Below are positions 44,561 through 53,226 of a DNA stretch of 64,000 bases, piece after piece. The stretch comes from Anaerolineales bacterium (GTDB lineage: Bacteria > Chloroflexota > Anaerolineae > Anaerolineales > UBA11579). The notes under the pieces are model-generated. The model made no database searches and was not told the origin of the DNA. It was given only the letters and a program-made list of their open reading frames with translations. The number at the start of each line of letters is the position of its first letter. Position 1 is the first letter of the stretch. The position numbers and the translations under genes were made by a program. The stretch is taken from positions 1-64,000 of the forward strand of contig JAFGDK010000089.1 in the NCBI GenBank assembly GCA_016932165.1. The letters are read 5' to 3'.

Positions 44561-45373
44561 ATGAAAAGCATATTTAATTTCGTGCTGCTCCTTACAGCTG
44601 GATTGGCTGTGTTTGTGCTGGGCAACCCATATTACCGGGTCTTCCCCACAAACTGGAACCAGTCCTTTTACATTGGGTTGTTTGCATTCTTTTTGGGTGC
44701 AGTTGTTGTTTGCCGCTTTGTCCCTGCCCTGTCTGGGTATCAGGCTGCTGCTTACGCTTTTTTGATCGCATCGCTGGCCCTGGTGGTGTTAAAAACAGGC
44801 ATATTCAATCTGCCCGAGTCAGGTTCTGTGTCCAGAAGAATCGCGCTGGATAAACTATCCCAATTCCTGCACATCGTCCCGGTTATTGTGGTGATGACCC
44901 TGCTGTCGAGGAAAAAACTGGGCGAGATCTTCATCCAGAAAGGAAAACTGAGGCAGGGTTTGATCTTTGGGCTAGTTTCCTTCATCTTTTTCGCCATGAT
45001 CAGCTTCTTCATCGCTGCCAGCACCTCAGATTTAGTTAAATCACTCATTGTGGCAGCCCCCTGGCTGCTGATTTTTGTATTTGCCAATGCCACCATGGAA
45101 GAATTGTGGTTCAGGAGCATATTCCTTAACAACTTTTACCCACTGGTTGGAAGATGGGGCGCAATCCTGATTACCTCTCTGGTGTTTGGTATCTCACACA
45201 TCAATGCGACCTATGAATTCCCCGGCGGCGGGTTTGTGTTTGGCCTGGTTGTCTTCTCACTCGGTGTTGCAGGCGCATACACGATGCAAAAATATGACAG
45301 CCTGATCGGTCCAGTGTTATTCCACGCTGGATACGACCTTTTGATCATTGTTCCGATCATAAATTCTGTATAA
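44561..45373 (+). CDS. CPBP-family intramembrane metalloprotease
   Basis: A 270-residue membrane protein with about eight segments. The CPBP/CAAX protease motifs are present: EELWFR (EExxxR) near residue 180, and FGISHIN with the metal-binding histidine near residue 210. A last asparagine/histidine block lies in GPVLFHAGYD. Prokaryotic members process peptides or are linked to bacteriocin immunity, though most have unknown targets. It is monocistronic with its own terminator. Confidence 0.88.
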   Translation: MKSIFNFVLLLTAGLAVFVLGNPYYRVFPTNWNQSFYIGLFAFFLGAVVVCRFVPALSGYQAAAYAFLIASLALVVLKTGIFNLPESGSVSRRIALDKLSQFLHIVPVIVVMTLLSRKKLGEIFIQKGKLRQGLIFGLVSFIFFAMISFFIAASTSDLVKSLIVAAPWLLIFVFANATMEELWFRSIFLNNFYPLVGRWGAILITSLVFGISHINATYEFPGGGFVFGLVVFSLGVAGAYTMQKYDSLIGPVLFHAGYDLLIIVPIINSV

Positions 45374-45503
45374 TTGGCACATCAAAACAGGGGATAATGA
45401 CTCAAAAATCTATGCAAAACTCCTAAACTTCAGTGAACTTACCTTGTCCCAGCCAGCATAAAGTACTATCATGCTGGACGATATCCTAAACCTTTCCAGA
45501 CAG

Positions 45504-45536
45504 ATACCCGGGAAATTTCACCGGGTATTTGTTTAT
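45504..45536 (+). terminator. Terminator downstream of CPBP gene
   Basis: ATACCCGG and CCGGGTAT form an 8-bp stem with a 9-nt loop and are followed by TTGTTTAT. It lies 130 bp after the stop, so the transcript has a longish 3' tail. Confidence 0.75.
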
Positions 45537-45590
45537 ACAATTGCCAGCAAGAAACTATCAAGAATCTATAAAAATCTAACAAAATCTACA

Positions 45591-45619
45591 TTTACCTCAC
45601 CTAACTTATCCAGTATAGT
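45591..45619 (+). promoter_or_regulatory. Promoter of BCD-type transporter operon
   Basis: TTTACC (45591-45596), a 17-bp spacer and TATAGT (45614-45619) precede the ATG by 28 bp, with AGGAGTC as ribosome-binding site. Confidence 0.6.
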
Positions 45620-45647
45620 TTGGTTCATCTAAATCATAGGAGTCAGG

Positions 45648-46955
45648 ATGACCATCAAACGCATTCAACTTGGCCTGATCCACGTAGCAGTGGCGATCTC
45701 GCTGGTGCCGTTCAACAGCACCCTTAACCGGGTGATGATCAAAGAATTGGCCCTCTCCAGCCTGCTGGTGGCAGCGCTGGTGTCGCTTCCTTATCTGTTT
45801 TCCCCGATACAAATCGCCATCGGCGCATTCTCTGATAAACACCCGGTCTTTGGCTACAAACGCTCTGCCTATATCCTGGCCGGATTGCTGTTATGTGTTG
45901 GCGGGTTGATGGCTGCTCCCCACATCGCCTATCTGATTTTGGAGGATCGTCTGCTGGGGATTGCACTCGGTGTACTCGTTTTCGGCGCCTGGGGAATGGG
46001 CTACAACCTGGCCTCGGTCTCTTATTTTTCTCTGGCGACTGAAGTCTCTGGTGAAAAAGGCCGCTCCCGCACAATTGCCGTGATGTTTTTCATGATGATC
46101 GTCGGCATCATCCTGACCTCAATCTCCTTGAGTCAGATGCTGGAAACTTATACCCCCGAAACACTCCAGGGCGCCTTCCGGATGGTCGGTTATGTCGCCT
46201 TCGGATTGGGGATCCTCGGCCTGGCCGGCGTGGAAAAGCGCAGCACACCTTCCCAAACTGATCAAGCCGAAACGCTCTCCTGGGGAGAGATCTTTAAAAC
46301 GCTCTCCAGCAATAAACAGGTCATCCGCTTCTTCTGGTACCTGCTCCTGCTGCTGACCGCCATCTTAGGACAGGATATCCTGCTGGAGCCCTACGGGGCT
46401 GAGGCATTCGGGCTCTCCGTGCAGGCGACCACCCGCATCACGGCTATCTGGGGTGTATTCTTTCTGATCTCACTCTCACTGGGCGCGGCATTGGAGCGCC
46501 AGGTACCCAAAATCGTCCAGGCCCGTATCGGGGCGTACACCGGGATCGCAGCCTTCTTGCTTATTGTTGCCAGCAGCGTTGTGGGATCGGTGTGGTTGTT
46601 TTACACCGGGGTGGTGCTGTTGGGCTTAGCGACTGGCCTGTCAACTGTCTCTAATCTTTCCCTGATGCTGGATATGACCACGGTCGGCAGTGTCGGGTTG
46701 TTCATCGGGGCTTGGGGGATGGCCAGCGCCCTGGCCCGTCTGACAGGCAACCTGCTCAGCGGGGCGATCCGGGAGAGTTTCATCCCCCTGCTGCAAAGCA
46801 GCGTCGGCGGCTATAATGTTGTCTTCATCACTGAAATCCTTATCTTGATCGTATCATTGCTGATCCTGCGCGGCGTGGATGTGCAAATCTTTCAGAAAGA
46901 AAGCGAATCATCACTTTCTTACCTGGAGCGCGCCGCCATCTCAAACGAGGGGTAG
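45648..46955 (+). CDS. BCD/PucC-family MFS transporter
   Basis: A 435-residue MFS protein with twelve segments. The N-terminal half has features of the bacteriochlorophyll delivery (PucC/LhaA) family: KRIQLGLIHVAVAISLVPFNSTLNRVMI, then FSPIQIAIGAFSDKHPVFGYKRSAYI. In phototrophs these proteins help assemble light-harvesting complexes. No chlorophyll, bacteriochlorophyll or antenna gene is in the window, so here it may handle a related tetrapyrrole or have changed role. It lies 3 nt before the HTH gene, with which it is certainly co-transcribed. Confidence 0.85.
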   Translation: MTIKRIQLGLIHVAVAISLVPFNSTLNRVMIKELALSSLLVAALVSLPYLFSPIQIAIGAFSDKHPVFGYKRSAYILAGLLLCVGGLMAAPHIAYLILEDRLLGIALGVLVFGAWGMGYNLASVSYFSLATEVSGEKGRSRTIAVMFFMMIVGIILTSISLSQMLETYTPETLQGAFRMVGYVAFGLGILGLAGVEKRSTPSQTDQAETLSWGEIFKTLSSNKQVIRFFWYLLLLLTAILGQDILLEPYGAEAFGLSVQATTRITAIWGVFFLISLSLGAALERQVPKIVQARIGAYTGIAAFLLIVASSVVGSVWLFYTGVVLLGLATGLSTVSNLSLMLDMTTVGSVGLFIGAWGMASALARLTGNLLSGAIRESFIPLLQSSVGGYNVVFITEILILIVSLLILRGVDVQIFQKESESSLSYLERAAISNEG

Positions 46956-46958
46956 GAT

Positions 46959-47576
46959 ATGCCTGGTAACTGGCTTACACTGAAAGATGTTTCTGAACTG
47001 CTCGGAATTCACCCCAGCACGGTTCGCAACTGGGCAGACCAGGGCGTGCTCCCAGTCCACCGCACCCAGGGCGGCCACCGGCGGTTCTTGCGCGCTGAGT
47101 TGGATCTTTGGATGCAGTCCCAACGAGTTAACCGCCAGGAAAAATCGGAGGGGATGATCCAAAACGCACTCAGCTATGCCCGCTTCCAGATCTCGGAGGC
47201 CCATCTGGAAGGACAAAGCTGGTACCAGAAAATTGACCAGGCGGGGCGGGCCTCCTACCGCCGCAGCGGGCGCACCCTGGTGCAGGGGCTGATCCGCGCT
47301 CAGGCGCTGGACGAGAAAGCCGCGGCGGCCGAAGCCCGGGTGGTGGGGGTCGATTACGCCAACAACGGCCGCCGCTTTGGCCTCACCTTGCTGGAAGCTG
47401 TGCAGGCATTTTTATTTTTCCGCAAAGTGATGCAGGAAGCCGCCTACCATGCCTATGAATCAGCAGCCATCCAGTCCCCATACGCCTGGGGAGATATGTT
47501 CCGGGATATCAACCGCTACACCGACCGGATCCTGCTTACCATCATTGAGACTTATGAAGCCTATCAAAGACAGTAG
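46959..47576 (+). CDS. HTH protein with RsbRD-N-like C-terminal domain
   Basis: A 205-residue protein. The first 50 residues form a MerR/excisionase-type helix-turn-helix (LTLKDVSELLGIHPSTVRNWADQGVLPVHRTQGGHRRFLRAEL). The rest is helical and, from about residue 85, resembles the RsbRD N-terminal domain, including the ending FRDINRYTDRILLTIIETYE. Such domains are built like non-haem globins and may sense a ligand. The pairing with a PucC-type transporter suggests that it regulates it in response to a small hydrophobic or tetrapyrrole ligand; this is inference. Confidence 0.8.
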   Translation: MPGNWLTLKDVSELLGIHPSTVRNWADQGVLPVHRTQGGHRRFLRAELDLWMQSQRVNRQEKSEGMIQNALSYARFQISEAHLEGQSWYQKIDQAGRASYRRSGRTLVQGLIRAQALDEKAAAAEARVVGVDYANNGRRFGLTLLEAVQAFLFFRKVMQEAAYHAYESAAIQSPYAWGDMFRDINRYTDRILLTIIETYEAYQRQ

Positions 47577-47603
47577 GCAGTCGTTAGTGGGTGGTCTCTT
47601 TTC

Positions 47604-47647
47604 GTAGCGGAGGGTTCTCCGAGCTTTGCGCGGGAACCCTCCGCTAC
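47604..47647. repeat. REP-like intergenic hairpin
   Basis: GTAGCGGAGGGTTC pairs perfectly (14 bp) with GAACCCTCCGCTAC. The loop contains CCGAGCTTTGCGC. The same core words occur in the hairpin at 49088-49127 (on the other strand) and partly at 29568-29602, pointing to a dispersed palindrome family. No T-tract follows directly. Confidence 0.7.
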
Positions 47648-47708
47648 AGGGGGTTGAACATCATCACCCATCGTTACTGCTCATTTCATCACTTATCAGC
47701 CAGCATAT

Positions 47709-47739
47709 TTGTGTAGAATATCACAAACTGGACTATAAT
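47709..47739 (+). promoter_or_regulatory. Promoter of the aminopeptidase gene
   Basis: TTGTGT (47709-47714), a 19-bp spacer and TATAAT (47734-47739) lie 34 bp before the ATG at 47774. Confidence 0.55.
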
Positions 47740-47773
47740 CAGAACCCTGAGAAAAAATTAAACAGGAGCTGTG

Positions 47774-49024
47774 ATGACTGACCAGAATTTTGAGAAAAAT
47801 TTACGAAAATATGCTGAAGTTGTAATCAGGATCGGGATAAATGTTCAGCCCGGGCAACGGGTATTGTTAATGCCCTGGACGGAGAATGCCGACTTCGCCC
47901 GCCTGCTGGCTGAAGAAGCCTACAAAGCCGGCGCCAGCTTTGTGGATGTGTTATGGGATGACGAACCCCTCCGGCTGACCCGTTTTGCGCATGCCCCCAA
48001 GGACTCTTTCGACCTGCACTCAAACTGGCCATCTGAGGCTATTGTTGAGGCTGGCAAGCGCGGCGACGCGATTGTGCGCATGGCCAATCCAGACCCGACC
48101 TTACTGCTGGAACAGGACCCGGAAATCGTCAAGGTCTTCCAAAAGACGCAGTACAAGCAGTTGGCGCCGTGGTCGAACCTGGTCCGCAACCGGAGAATAA
48201 ACTGGGTCGGGATAGCGGTTCCAACTTCTCGCTGGGCAGCAAATGTGCTGCCAGATGTGCCGGAAGGGGACCGCATCGAGGCTATGTGGAACCTGATCTT
48301 CAAGATGTGCCGCATCACCACCACAAATGATCCGCTGGCAGAGTGGCAACGGCATATCGCCATACTGGCGGCGCGTTCCCGCTACCTCAATCAAAAGAAA
48401 TACACCGCCCTGAAGTTAAACGCCCCAGGTACAGATCTATGGGTCGGGTTGCCGCAGGGGCAAAAATGGCTCAGCGCCCAAATGGAAAGCCAGGCCGGGA
48501 TCCCCTCTGTGGTCAATATCCCCACCGAAGAGACATTTACCGCCCCACACCGCACACAGGTCAATGGCACCGTTCGTTCCACCAAACCTTTAAATGTGCG
48601 TGGGATGATGTACATTGACAAATTCTCGCTGACTTTCAAGGATGGCAAGGTGGTAGAGGCCAATGCAGAGGTGGGTGAGGAGCACTTGCACAACTTGTTG
48701 GAGACCGATGCCAACGCCAGCTATCTGGGCGAGATTGCCCTCGTGCCGCACAGTTCCCCAATCTCACAATCCGGCCGCTTGTTCCTCAACACCCTCTATG
48801 ATGAAAACGCCTCCTGCCATCTTGCCCTGGGGAGCGCTTATCGCTTCAGTTTCGAAGGTGGGGAAGAGATGACGCCGGAAGAATTCGAGGCCGCCGGCGG
48901 TAACAGCAGTATGATCCACACAGATTTCATGATCGGCTCCGATGCCATCGATATCGACGGTGTCACTGCCGGGGGCAAGCTGGAGCCTGTCATGCGCGGC
49001 GGCGAATGGGTTTTTGAGGTTTAG
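47774..49024 (+). CDS. M29-family (AmpS-like) aminopeptidase
   Basis: A 416-residue cytosolic metallopeptidase started at the ATG at 47774, which has AGGAG 5 nt upstream; the track uses the adjacent GTG. The family motif with the metal ligand is NIPTEETFTAPHRTQVNGT (about 248-266). Further blocks are GEIALVPHSSPIS, YDENASCHLALGSAY and NSSMIHTDFMIGS, which hold the glutamate, histidine, tyrosine and aspartate of the dinuclear metal site. It releases N-terminal amino acids from peptides. It is monocistronic. Confidence 0.93.
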   Translation: MTDQNFEKNLRKYAEVVIRIGINVQPGQRVLLMPWTENADFARLLAEEAYKAGASFVDVLWDDEPLRLTRFAHAPKDSFDLHSNWPSEAIVEAGKRGDAIVRMANPDPTLLLEQDPEIVKVFQKTQYKQLAPWSNLVRNRRINWVGIAVPTSRWAANVLPDVPEGDRIEAMWNLIFKMCRITTTNDPLAEWQRHIAILAARSRYLNQKKYTALKLNAPGTDLWVGLPQGQKWLSAQMESQAGIPSVVNIPTEETFTAPHRTQVNGTVRSTKPLNVRGMMYIDKFSLTFKDGKVVEANAEVGEEHLHNLLETDANASYLGEIALVPHSSPISQSGRLFLNTLYDENASCHLALGSAYRFSFEGGEEMTPEEFEAAGGNSSMIHTDFMIGSDAIDIDGVTAGGKLEPVMRGGEWVFEV

Positions 49025-49087
49025 TCCATCCAAAAATCCTGTCAGCTAGATAGCCAACAAAGCAATCCAATAGAAAATTACCAGCAG

Positions 49088-49131
49088 GGGCGGGTTCACC
49101 GAGTGCAAAGCGCTCGGAACTCCGCCCTTTT
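49088..49131 (+). terminator. Terminator/REP-like hairpin after aminopeptidase
   Basis: GGGCGG pairs with CCGCCC, and inner CCGAG pairs with CTCGG, with small bulges. The stem is followed by TTTTCG. It ends the aminopeptidase transcript and shares its core sequence (reverse strand CCGAGCGCTTTGC) with the hairpin at 47604-47647. Confidence 0.75.
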
Positions 49132-49297
49132 CGCGCCAAAGAGATCGGGGAGGTTCCGCCAGATTTCCACCGGCGAACTGACCGCTTGGCTTAAAGGTCG
49201 GTATCTGCACAATCAATGTGACGTGATTTAGATCAGCAGGGAACCATTCAGCGCTATCAGGCGTTTTATCCTCAGGAGCGATATTCGGAGGAATACG

Positions 49298-49708
49298 ATG
49301 AAGAGAAAAGTTGGATTGATATTCTGGTTTGTGATGCTGTTCCTGGTGCTGGTGTCTTGCATTGGAGACGCAAGCGCCCAATTGGACGGAACCGCATGGC
49401 GTTTGGTCACCTATGGCGGGAAGTATGTGATCCCTGGCAGCAGTCCGACCCTGTTCTTTGAGAACGGAAGTGTTGGCGGAAATGCCAGCTGCAACAACTT
49501 TGGCGGCAATTACCAAGCACGCGGCAGCCAATTGATCATTGGTGAGACTGCCTGGACGCTGATGGCCTGCGCGGACAATCAACTAATGGAGCAGGAAAAC
49601 GCTTATATGCAGCTGCTGGATCAAACAGACAGATTCGAGTTCATTAACGGTCAGTTGGTGATCACCACTGCCGCTGGGGAGAAGTTGATCTTTGATCGGA
49701 TCGAATGA
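49298..49708 (+). CDS. META-domain lipoprotein
   Basis: A 136-residue exported protein with a signal ending LVSC (Cys21). The rest is a META/HslJ domain: LDGTAWRLVTYGG, FFENGSVGGNASCNNFGGNYQ and WTLMACADNQLMEQENAYMQLL, the three hallmark blocks. HslJ of E. coli is linked to heat-shock and novobiocin resistance, but the general role of META domains is open. The ribosome-binding site is GGAGGAATACG. The gene stands alone and faces the HMT-MTHFR gene. Confidence 0.9.
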   Translation: MKRKVGLIFWFVMLFLVLVSCIGDASAQLDGTAWRLVTYGGKYVIPGSSPTLFFENGSVGGNASCNNFGGNYQARGSQLIIGETAWTLMACADNQLMEQENAYMQLLDQTDRFEFINGQLVITTAAGEKLIFDRIE

Positions 49709-49756
49709 GACGACCCCGATGCCCCCGCACCGGTACCGCTGTTAGATCGCTGAAAT

Positions 49757-51616
49757 CTACTTGACCCGGTCAAGTATTTCGGCGGCCAGCTCAAACCGGT
49801 TGAAGGGCGGCATCAGGTAGATGCCCTGCCCCCACGACTTGATCTCTTCAATTTGTTCCACGGCAATCCGGACCCCTTCTTTATCCGACTGGTCTCCAGC
49901 TTTGTCAATCCGATCCAGAAGATTTTCAGGGATGTTGATCCCCGGTACCTCATGGTGCAGGAATCTGGCATGCCGGGTGTTGTACAAAGGCAGCACCCCT
50001 ACCAGGATCGGGTGCGTAAAAGGGCCGAATTCTTCTTCATAGGTCTTCAAAAACTGCCTAGCTTTCTCCAATTCATATACGGGCTGAGAGAGGAAAAAGT
50101 CAGCCCCGTTGGTGATCTTGCGGCGCAGCACCTTGATTTCTCGCTCCGGGTTCTTGGGCGTCAGGTTCAATGCACTGCCGACGAAGAAGTGAGTCGGCTC
50201 ATCAATCTCAACCCCGGCAAGATCCACTCCGCTGTTAAACCCCTGCTTGATCAATTTCACCAGGCCCGATGGCGCCAGATCGTAGTTATCCATTGCCTCT
50301 GGGTAATCTCCAATTTCGGTCGGATCACCCATCACCACAAAGATATTACGCACGCCGATGGCATGGGCAGCCAGCAAGTCACCCTGGACCCGCAGCAGAT
50401 TGCGGCCGCGGGTGGGGAAATGCAGGGTCGTCTCGATGCCCACCTGGTTCTGCAATAGATCACACACCGCCCAGGGACTCATTCGCATGCGCGCCATTGG
50501 GCTGTCTGCCACATTGATCACGTCTGCACCGGCTTCTTTCAGCAGGCTTGCACCAGCCAACACCTTGTGGGTAGAAAGGCCGCGCGGTGGATCCATCTCT
50601 ACGCAAACAGGGAATTTACCCGCTTTGAACTGCTTCGCCAGGTAGGAGAGCTTTTGCTCGGCGGGTGATGGTTCTTCCTTCTTGTCATTACGCAGCAGCG
50701 GCAAACTGATCTCGTCGCCGGGGAGCGTGGTCTCAATGGCGGCACGCATCGCCCGGATATGATCTGGGGTGGTGCCGCAGCAGCCGCCGATGATATCGGC
50801 GCCTGCCTGGCGGAAAGCCAGGGCATAATCCCCAAAGTATTCCGGTCCGGCAGGGTACATGATCCGCCCACCGACCCTTTCAGGCCAGCCGGCATTCGGC
50901 ATCACCGAGTAGTATGCAGCCGGGACTGCTGCCTTCATTTCACGCAGTATCCGCAGCAATTGGGCAGGGCCTTCAGAACAATTAACCCCGATCACATCGG
51001 CCCCGGATTGGTGCAGCCATTCGGCAGCCTTTTTAGGGGAATCACCCAGCAGGGTGCGGTCATCCCGGGTAAAGGTGATCGAGGCGATCACTGGCAGACC
51101 GCAGACCTGTTTGGCCGCCTCGATTGCCGCCCGAATTTCATACAGATCGCTGATCGTTTCGATGATGACCAGATCTATCCCGCAATTGCACATCATCTCG
51201 ATCTGTTCTGCGAAAACCTGATGGGCTTCTTCGCTGGTCACCCGGCCATAGGGGGCTAACCGGACGCCAATCGGCCCCACATCCCCGGCGATCAGCACCG
51301 GTTTGGAGGAGGCTTCCACCACTTTCTGCGCCAATCCTACTCCGGCACAGATAATCTCCTCTTGCTTGTCTCGCAACCCGTGTTCAAGCAGCTTATAGCG
51401 GTTGGCACCAAAAGTGTTGGTCGTGATCACCTGGGCGCCGGCCTCAATATAAGCCCGGTGGATATCTGCCACCATTGCCGGATTGCTGATATTAATTTCG
51501 TCCAGGCAGCTGCTAAAGGATTCTCCCATGCTGTGCAGCATGGTGCCCATCGCCCCATCAAATACCAGTGGGTTCTCCGCTTCTGCCAGTTGTTTCAGGA
51601 AATAAGCCTTCTCCAT
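49757..51616 (-). CDS. Homocysteine S-methyltransferase / methylenetetrahydrofolate reductase fusion
   Basis: A 619-residue bifunctional protein. Residues about 1-295 form a homocysteine S-methyltransferase with zinc cysteines in GVNCSEGP and GGCCGTTPDH. Residues about 325-619 form a methylenetetrahydrofolate reductase (KFPVCVEMDPPRG, VINVADSPMARMRMSP, LSQPVYELEKARQFL) that reduces methylene-THF to methyl-THF with FAD. Fusions of this type are known in several phyla. With MetH nearby it supplies methyl groups for methionine. It lies 40 nt downstream of the DsbA-like gene on the same strand. Confidence 0.95.
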   Translation of the reverse strand: MEKAYFLKQLAEAENPLVFDGAMGTMLHSMGESFSSCLDEINISNPAMVADIHRAYIEAGAQVITTNTFGANRYKLLEHGLRDKQEEIICAGVGLAQKVVEASSKPVLIAGDVGPIGVRLAPYGRVTSEEAHQVFAEQIEMMCNCGIDLVIIETISDLYEIRAAIEAAKQVCGLPVIASITFTRDDRTLLGDSPKKAAEWLHQSGADVIGVNCSEGPAQLLRILREMKAAVPAAYYSVMPNAGWPERVGGRIMYPAGPEYFGDYALAFRQAGADIIGGCCGTTPDHIRAMRAAIETTLPGDEISLPLLRNDKKEEPSPAEQKLSYLAKQFKAGKFPVCVEMDPPRGLSTHKVLAGASLLKEAGADVINVADSPMARMRMSPWAVCDLLQNQVGIETTLHFPTRGRNLLRVQGDLLAAHAIGVRNIFVVMGDPTEIGDYPEAMDNYDLAPSGLVKLIKQGFNSGVDLAGVEIDEPTHFFVGSALNLTPKNPEREIKVLRRKITNGADFFLSQPVYELEKARQFLKTYEEEFGPFTHPILVGVLPLYNTRHARFLHHEVPGINIPENLLDRIDKAGDQSDKEGVRIAVEQIEEIKSWGQGIYLMPPFNRFELAAEILDRVK

Positions 51617-51656
51617 CAGATTTTCACAAACACCAGAAAGCGAAGGGGATTCGTTC

Positions 51657-52337
51657 CTAGTTTCCTAACTCGGCCTCGATCAAACGGGCAAACTCAGAAA
51701 ACGGCTGCGCACCAGCCAGATATTGGCCATTGATAAAGAAGGTTGGGGTAGAAAGAGGGGCATTCAAGTTCACTAAAATTTGAATATCCCGATCGATTGT
51801 GTCCAGATAGCGGTTCTCTTCCAGGCATTCAACAAAAGCGGGCATATCCAGTTCCAACGAGTTGGCATAGGCGATATACGCATCGAAGCCAAACCCTTGC
51901 TGGTTGCTGAACAGCAGGTCATGATACTCCCAAAAAGAGTCTTGCTCACCGGCACAGTGTGCTGCATTGGCTGCCGGAACTGCCTCCGGATGGAGCTGCT
52001 CCAGCGGCAGGTCTTTATAAACATATTGGACCACATCCCCGTATTCGGCAAGGATCCTGTCAAAGGTCTCGTTATGATACTGGCGGCAGTAGGGACACTG
52101 GTAATCGCTGAACTCTATAATTGTCACCGGGGTATCCGCAGAACCGAGGACTGCATCATCTTCGTAGATCGGAATATCAAACTTCTGCGCAGCCGTGTCC
52201 GCAGCCGCACTTACTTCGATAGTGGGGGTAGCCCAAACCTGGTACCCAACAAATAATCCCGCCAGGAACATGACCGGCAGCAATGCCATCAGGGCAGCTG
52301 TCGATGTGAAAGTTGATTTCTTCTTATTTCGGCTCAT
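51657..52337 (-). CDS. DsbA-family thioredoxin-fold protein
   Basis: Started at MSRNKKKS (52337, with GGAAAGGTAAGG upstream) the protein has 226 residues. A membrane anchor or signal (about 16-35) is followed by a DsbA/BdbD-type domain: FSDYQCPYCRQYHNETFDRI with the CPYC redox pair, a helical insert, and the cis-proline block STPTFFINGQYLAGAQPFSEF. It forms or isomerises disulphides outside the membrane. A TATAAT box (52397-52402, minus strand) lies 60 bp upstream in the divergent gap. Confidence 0.92.
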   Translation of the reverse strand: MSRNKKKSTFTSTAALMALLPVMFLAGLFVGYQVWATPTIEVSAAADTAAQKFDIPIYEDDAVLGSADTPVTIIEFSDYQCPYCRQYHNETFDRILAEYGDVVQYVYKDLPLEQLHPEAVPAANAAHCAGEQDSFWEYHDLLFSNQQGFGFDAYIAYANSLELDMPAFVECLEENRYLDTIDRDIQILVNLNAPLSTPTFFINGQYLAGAQPFSEFARLIEAELGN

Positions 52338-52446
52338 CGCCTTACCTTTCCTAAAAGATATTTGAATAATCGAATACATAAAAAAATATCGCGGTGATTA
52401 TATCATCAATGCTCAACTGATCGGATTAGTTTTATCCAGATTCCCT

Positions 52447-52458
52447 TATAATACCAGT
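52447..52458 (+). promoter_or_regulatory. Leaderless-type promoter before DHOD-like gene
   Basis: A perfect TATAAT (52447-52452) ends 6 nt before the ATG at 52459, and no Shine-Dalgarno is present between. Transcription would begin at the start codon. The -35 is weak. The spacing equals that at the PAS-GAF kinase gene. Confidence 0.6.
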
Positions 52459-53226
52459 ATGGAAAATCTTCTCCGTCTGCCGCCGGAATTCGATTCCCCT
52501 CTGATGAATGCAGCTGGTACCCTGGGGTTCACGCCTGATCTGCGCCTGCCGTTGATTTGGCAAGAATTCGGCGCGTTCATCACCAACCCGGTCAGCACCA
52601 AACCGCGCAAACCGTCTTTGGGGAGGCGCTGGCAGACCTTCCCAGGCGGGGCACTGATCCACAGCGGGTTCCCAAATCCCGGCTTCAGGCAAGTTGTGCA
52701 GAATTATGCGGCCCAATGGGCCCTATCCCCCATCCCGGTGATCGTGCATTTGCTGGCCGACAGCCCTGATATTCTGCGCAAGACAATCGAGCAACTGGAG
52801 ACGCTCGAAAATATCCGGGCGGTTGAGATCGGCTTTCCCGATGAGATCAGCCTGACTGAGGTGCGAGAAGTGATTGCCGCCTGCATGGGAGAATTAACCC
52901 TGATCGCCCAGATACCCCTCTCCCGGCCGGTGGAGATGGGTGAAACCTGTCTGGATGCAGGCGCTGCTGCCATCAGCCTGGCGCCGCCGCGCGGCACTTT
53001 GCCCGGGGATTCGGGGGGACAGTCTGGGAGGATCTATGGCCCGGCAATATTTCCGCTGGCACTGCAGGCAGTTCGCCAGTTAGTAATTGCCAAAATACCC
53101 GTGATTGGTGCCGGGGGTGTTTACAGCCGTATCCAGGCAGACGCAATGCATAATCTTGGTGCGCTGGCTGTCCAGATAGATCTAGCCATCTGGCGCGGGG
53201 ATTGGTTTGTGAAGGAGGAATTGTGA
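52459..53226 (+). CDS. Dihydroorotate-dehydrogenase-like flavoprotein
   Basis: A 255-residue TIM-barrel protein like PyrD. The N-terminal SPLMNAAGTLGF, the late ISLAPPRGTLPG and the FMN-phosphate block VIGAGGVYSRIQADAMHNLGALAVQIDLA match the family. It is about 50 residues shorter than usual, and the substrate-binding/catalytic NxSxPN block is replaced by VEIGFPDEIS. A true DHOD function is therefore doubtful; a related FMN enzyme is more likely. Its stop overlaps the next gene as TGATG. Confidence 0.75.
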   Translation: MENLLRLPPEFDSPLMNAAGTLGFTPDLRLPLIWQEFGAFITNPVSTKPRKPSLGRRWQTFPGGALIHSGFPNPGFRQVVQNYAAQWALSPIPVIVHLLADSPDILRKTIEQLETLENIRAVEIGFPDEISLTEVREVIAACMGELTLIAQIPLSRPVEMGETCLDAGAAAISLAPPRGTLPGDSGGQSGRIYGPAIFPLALQAVRQLVIAKIPVIGAGGVYSRIQADAMHNLGALAVQIDLAIWRGDWFVKEEL

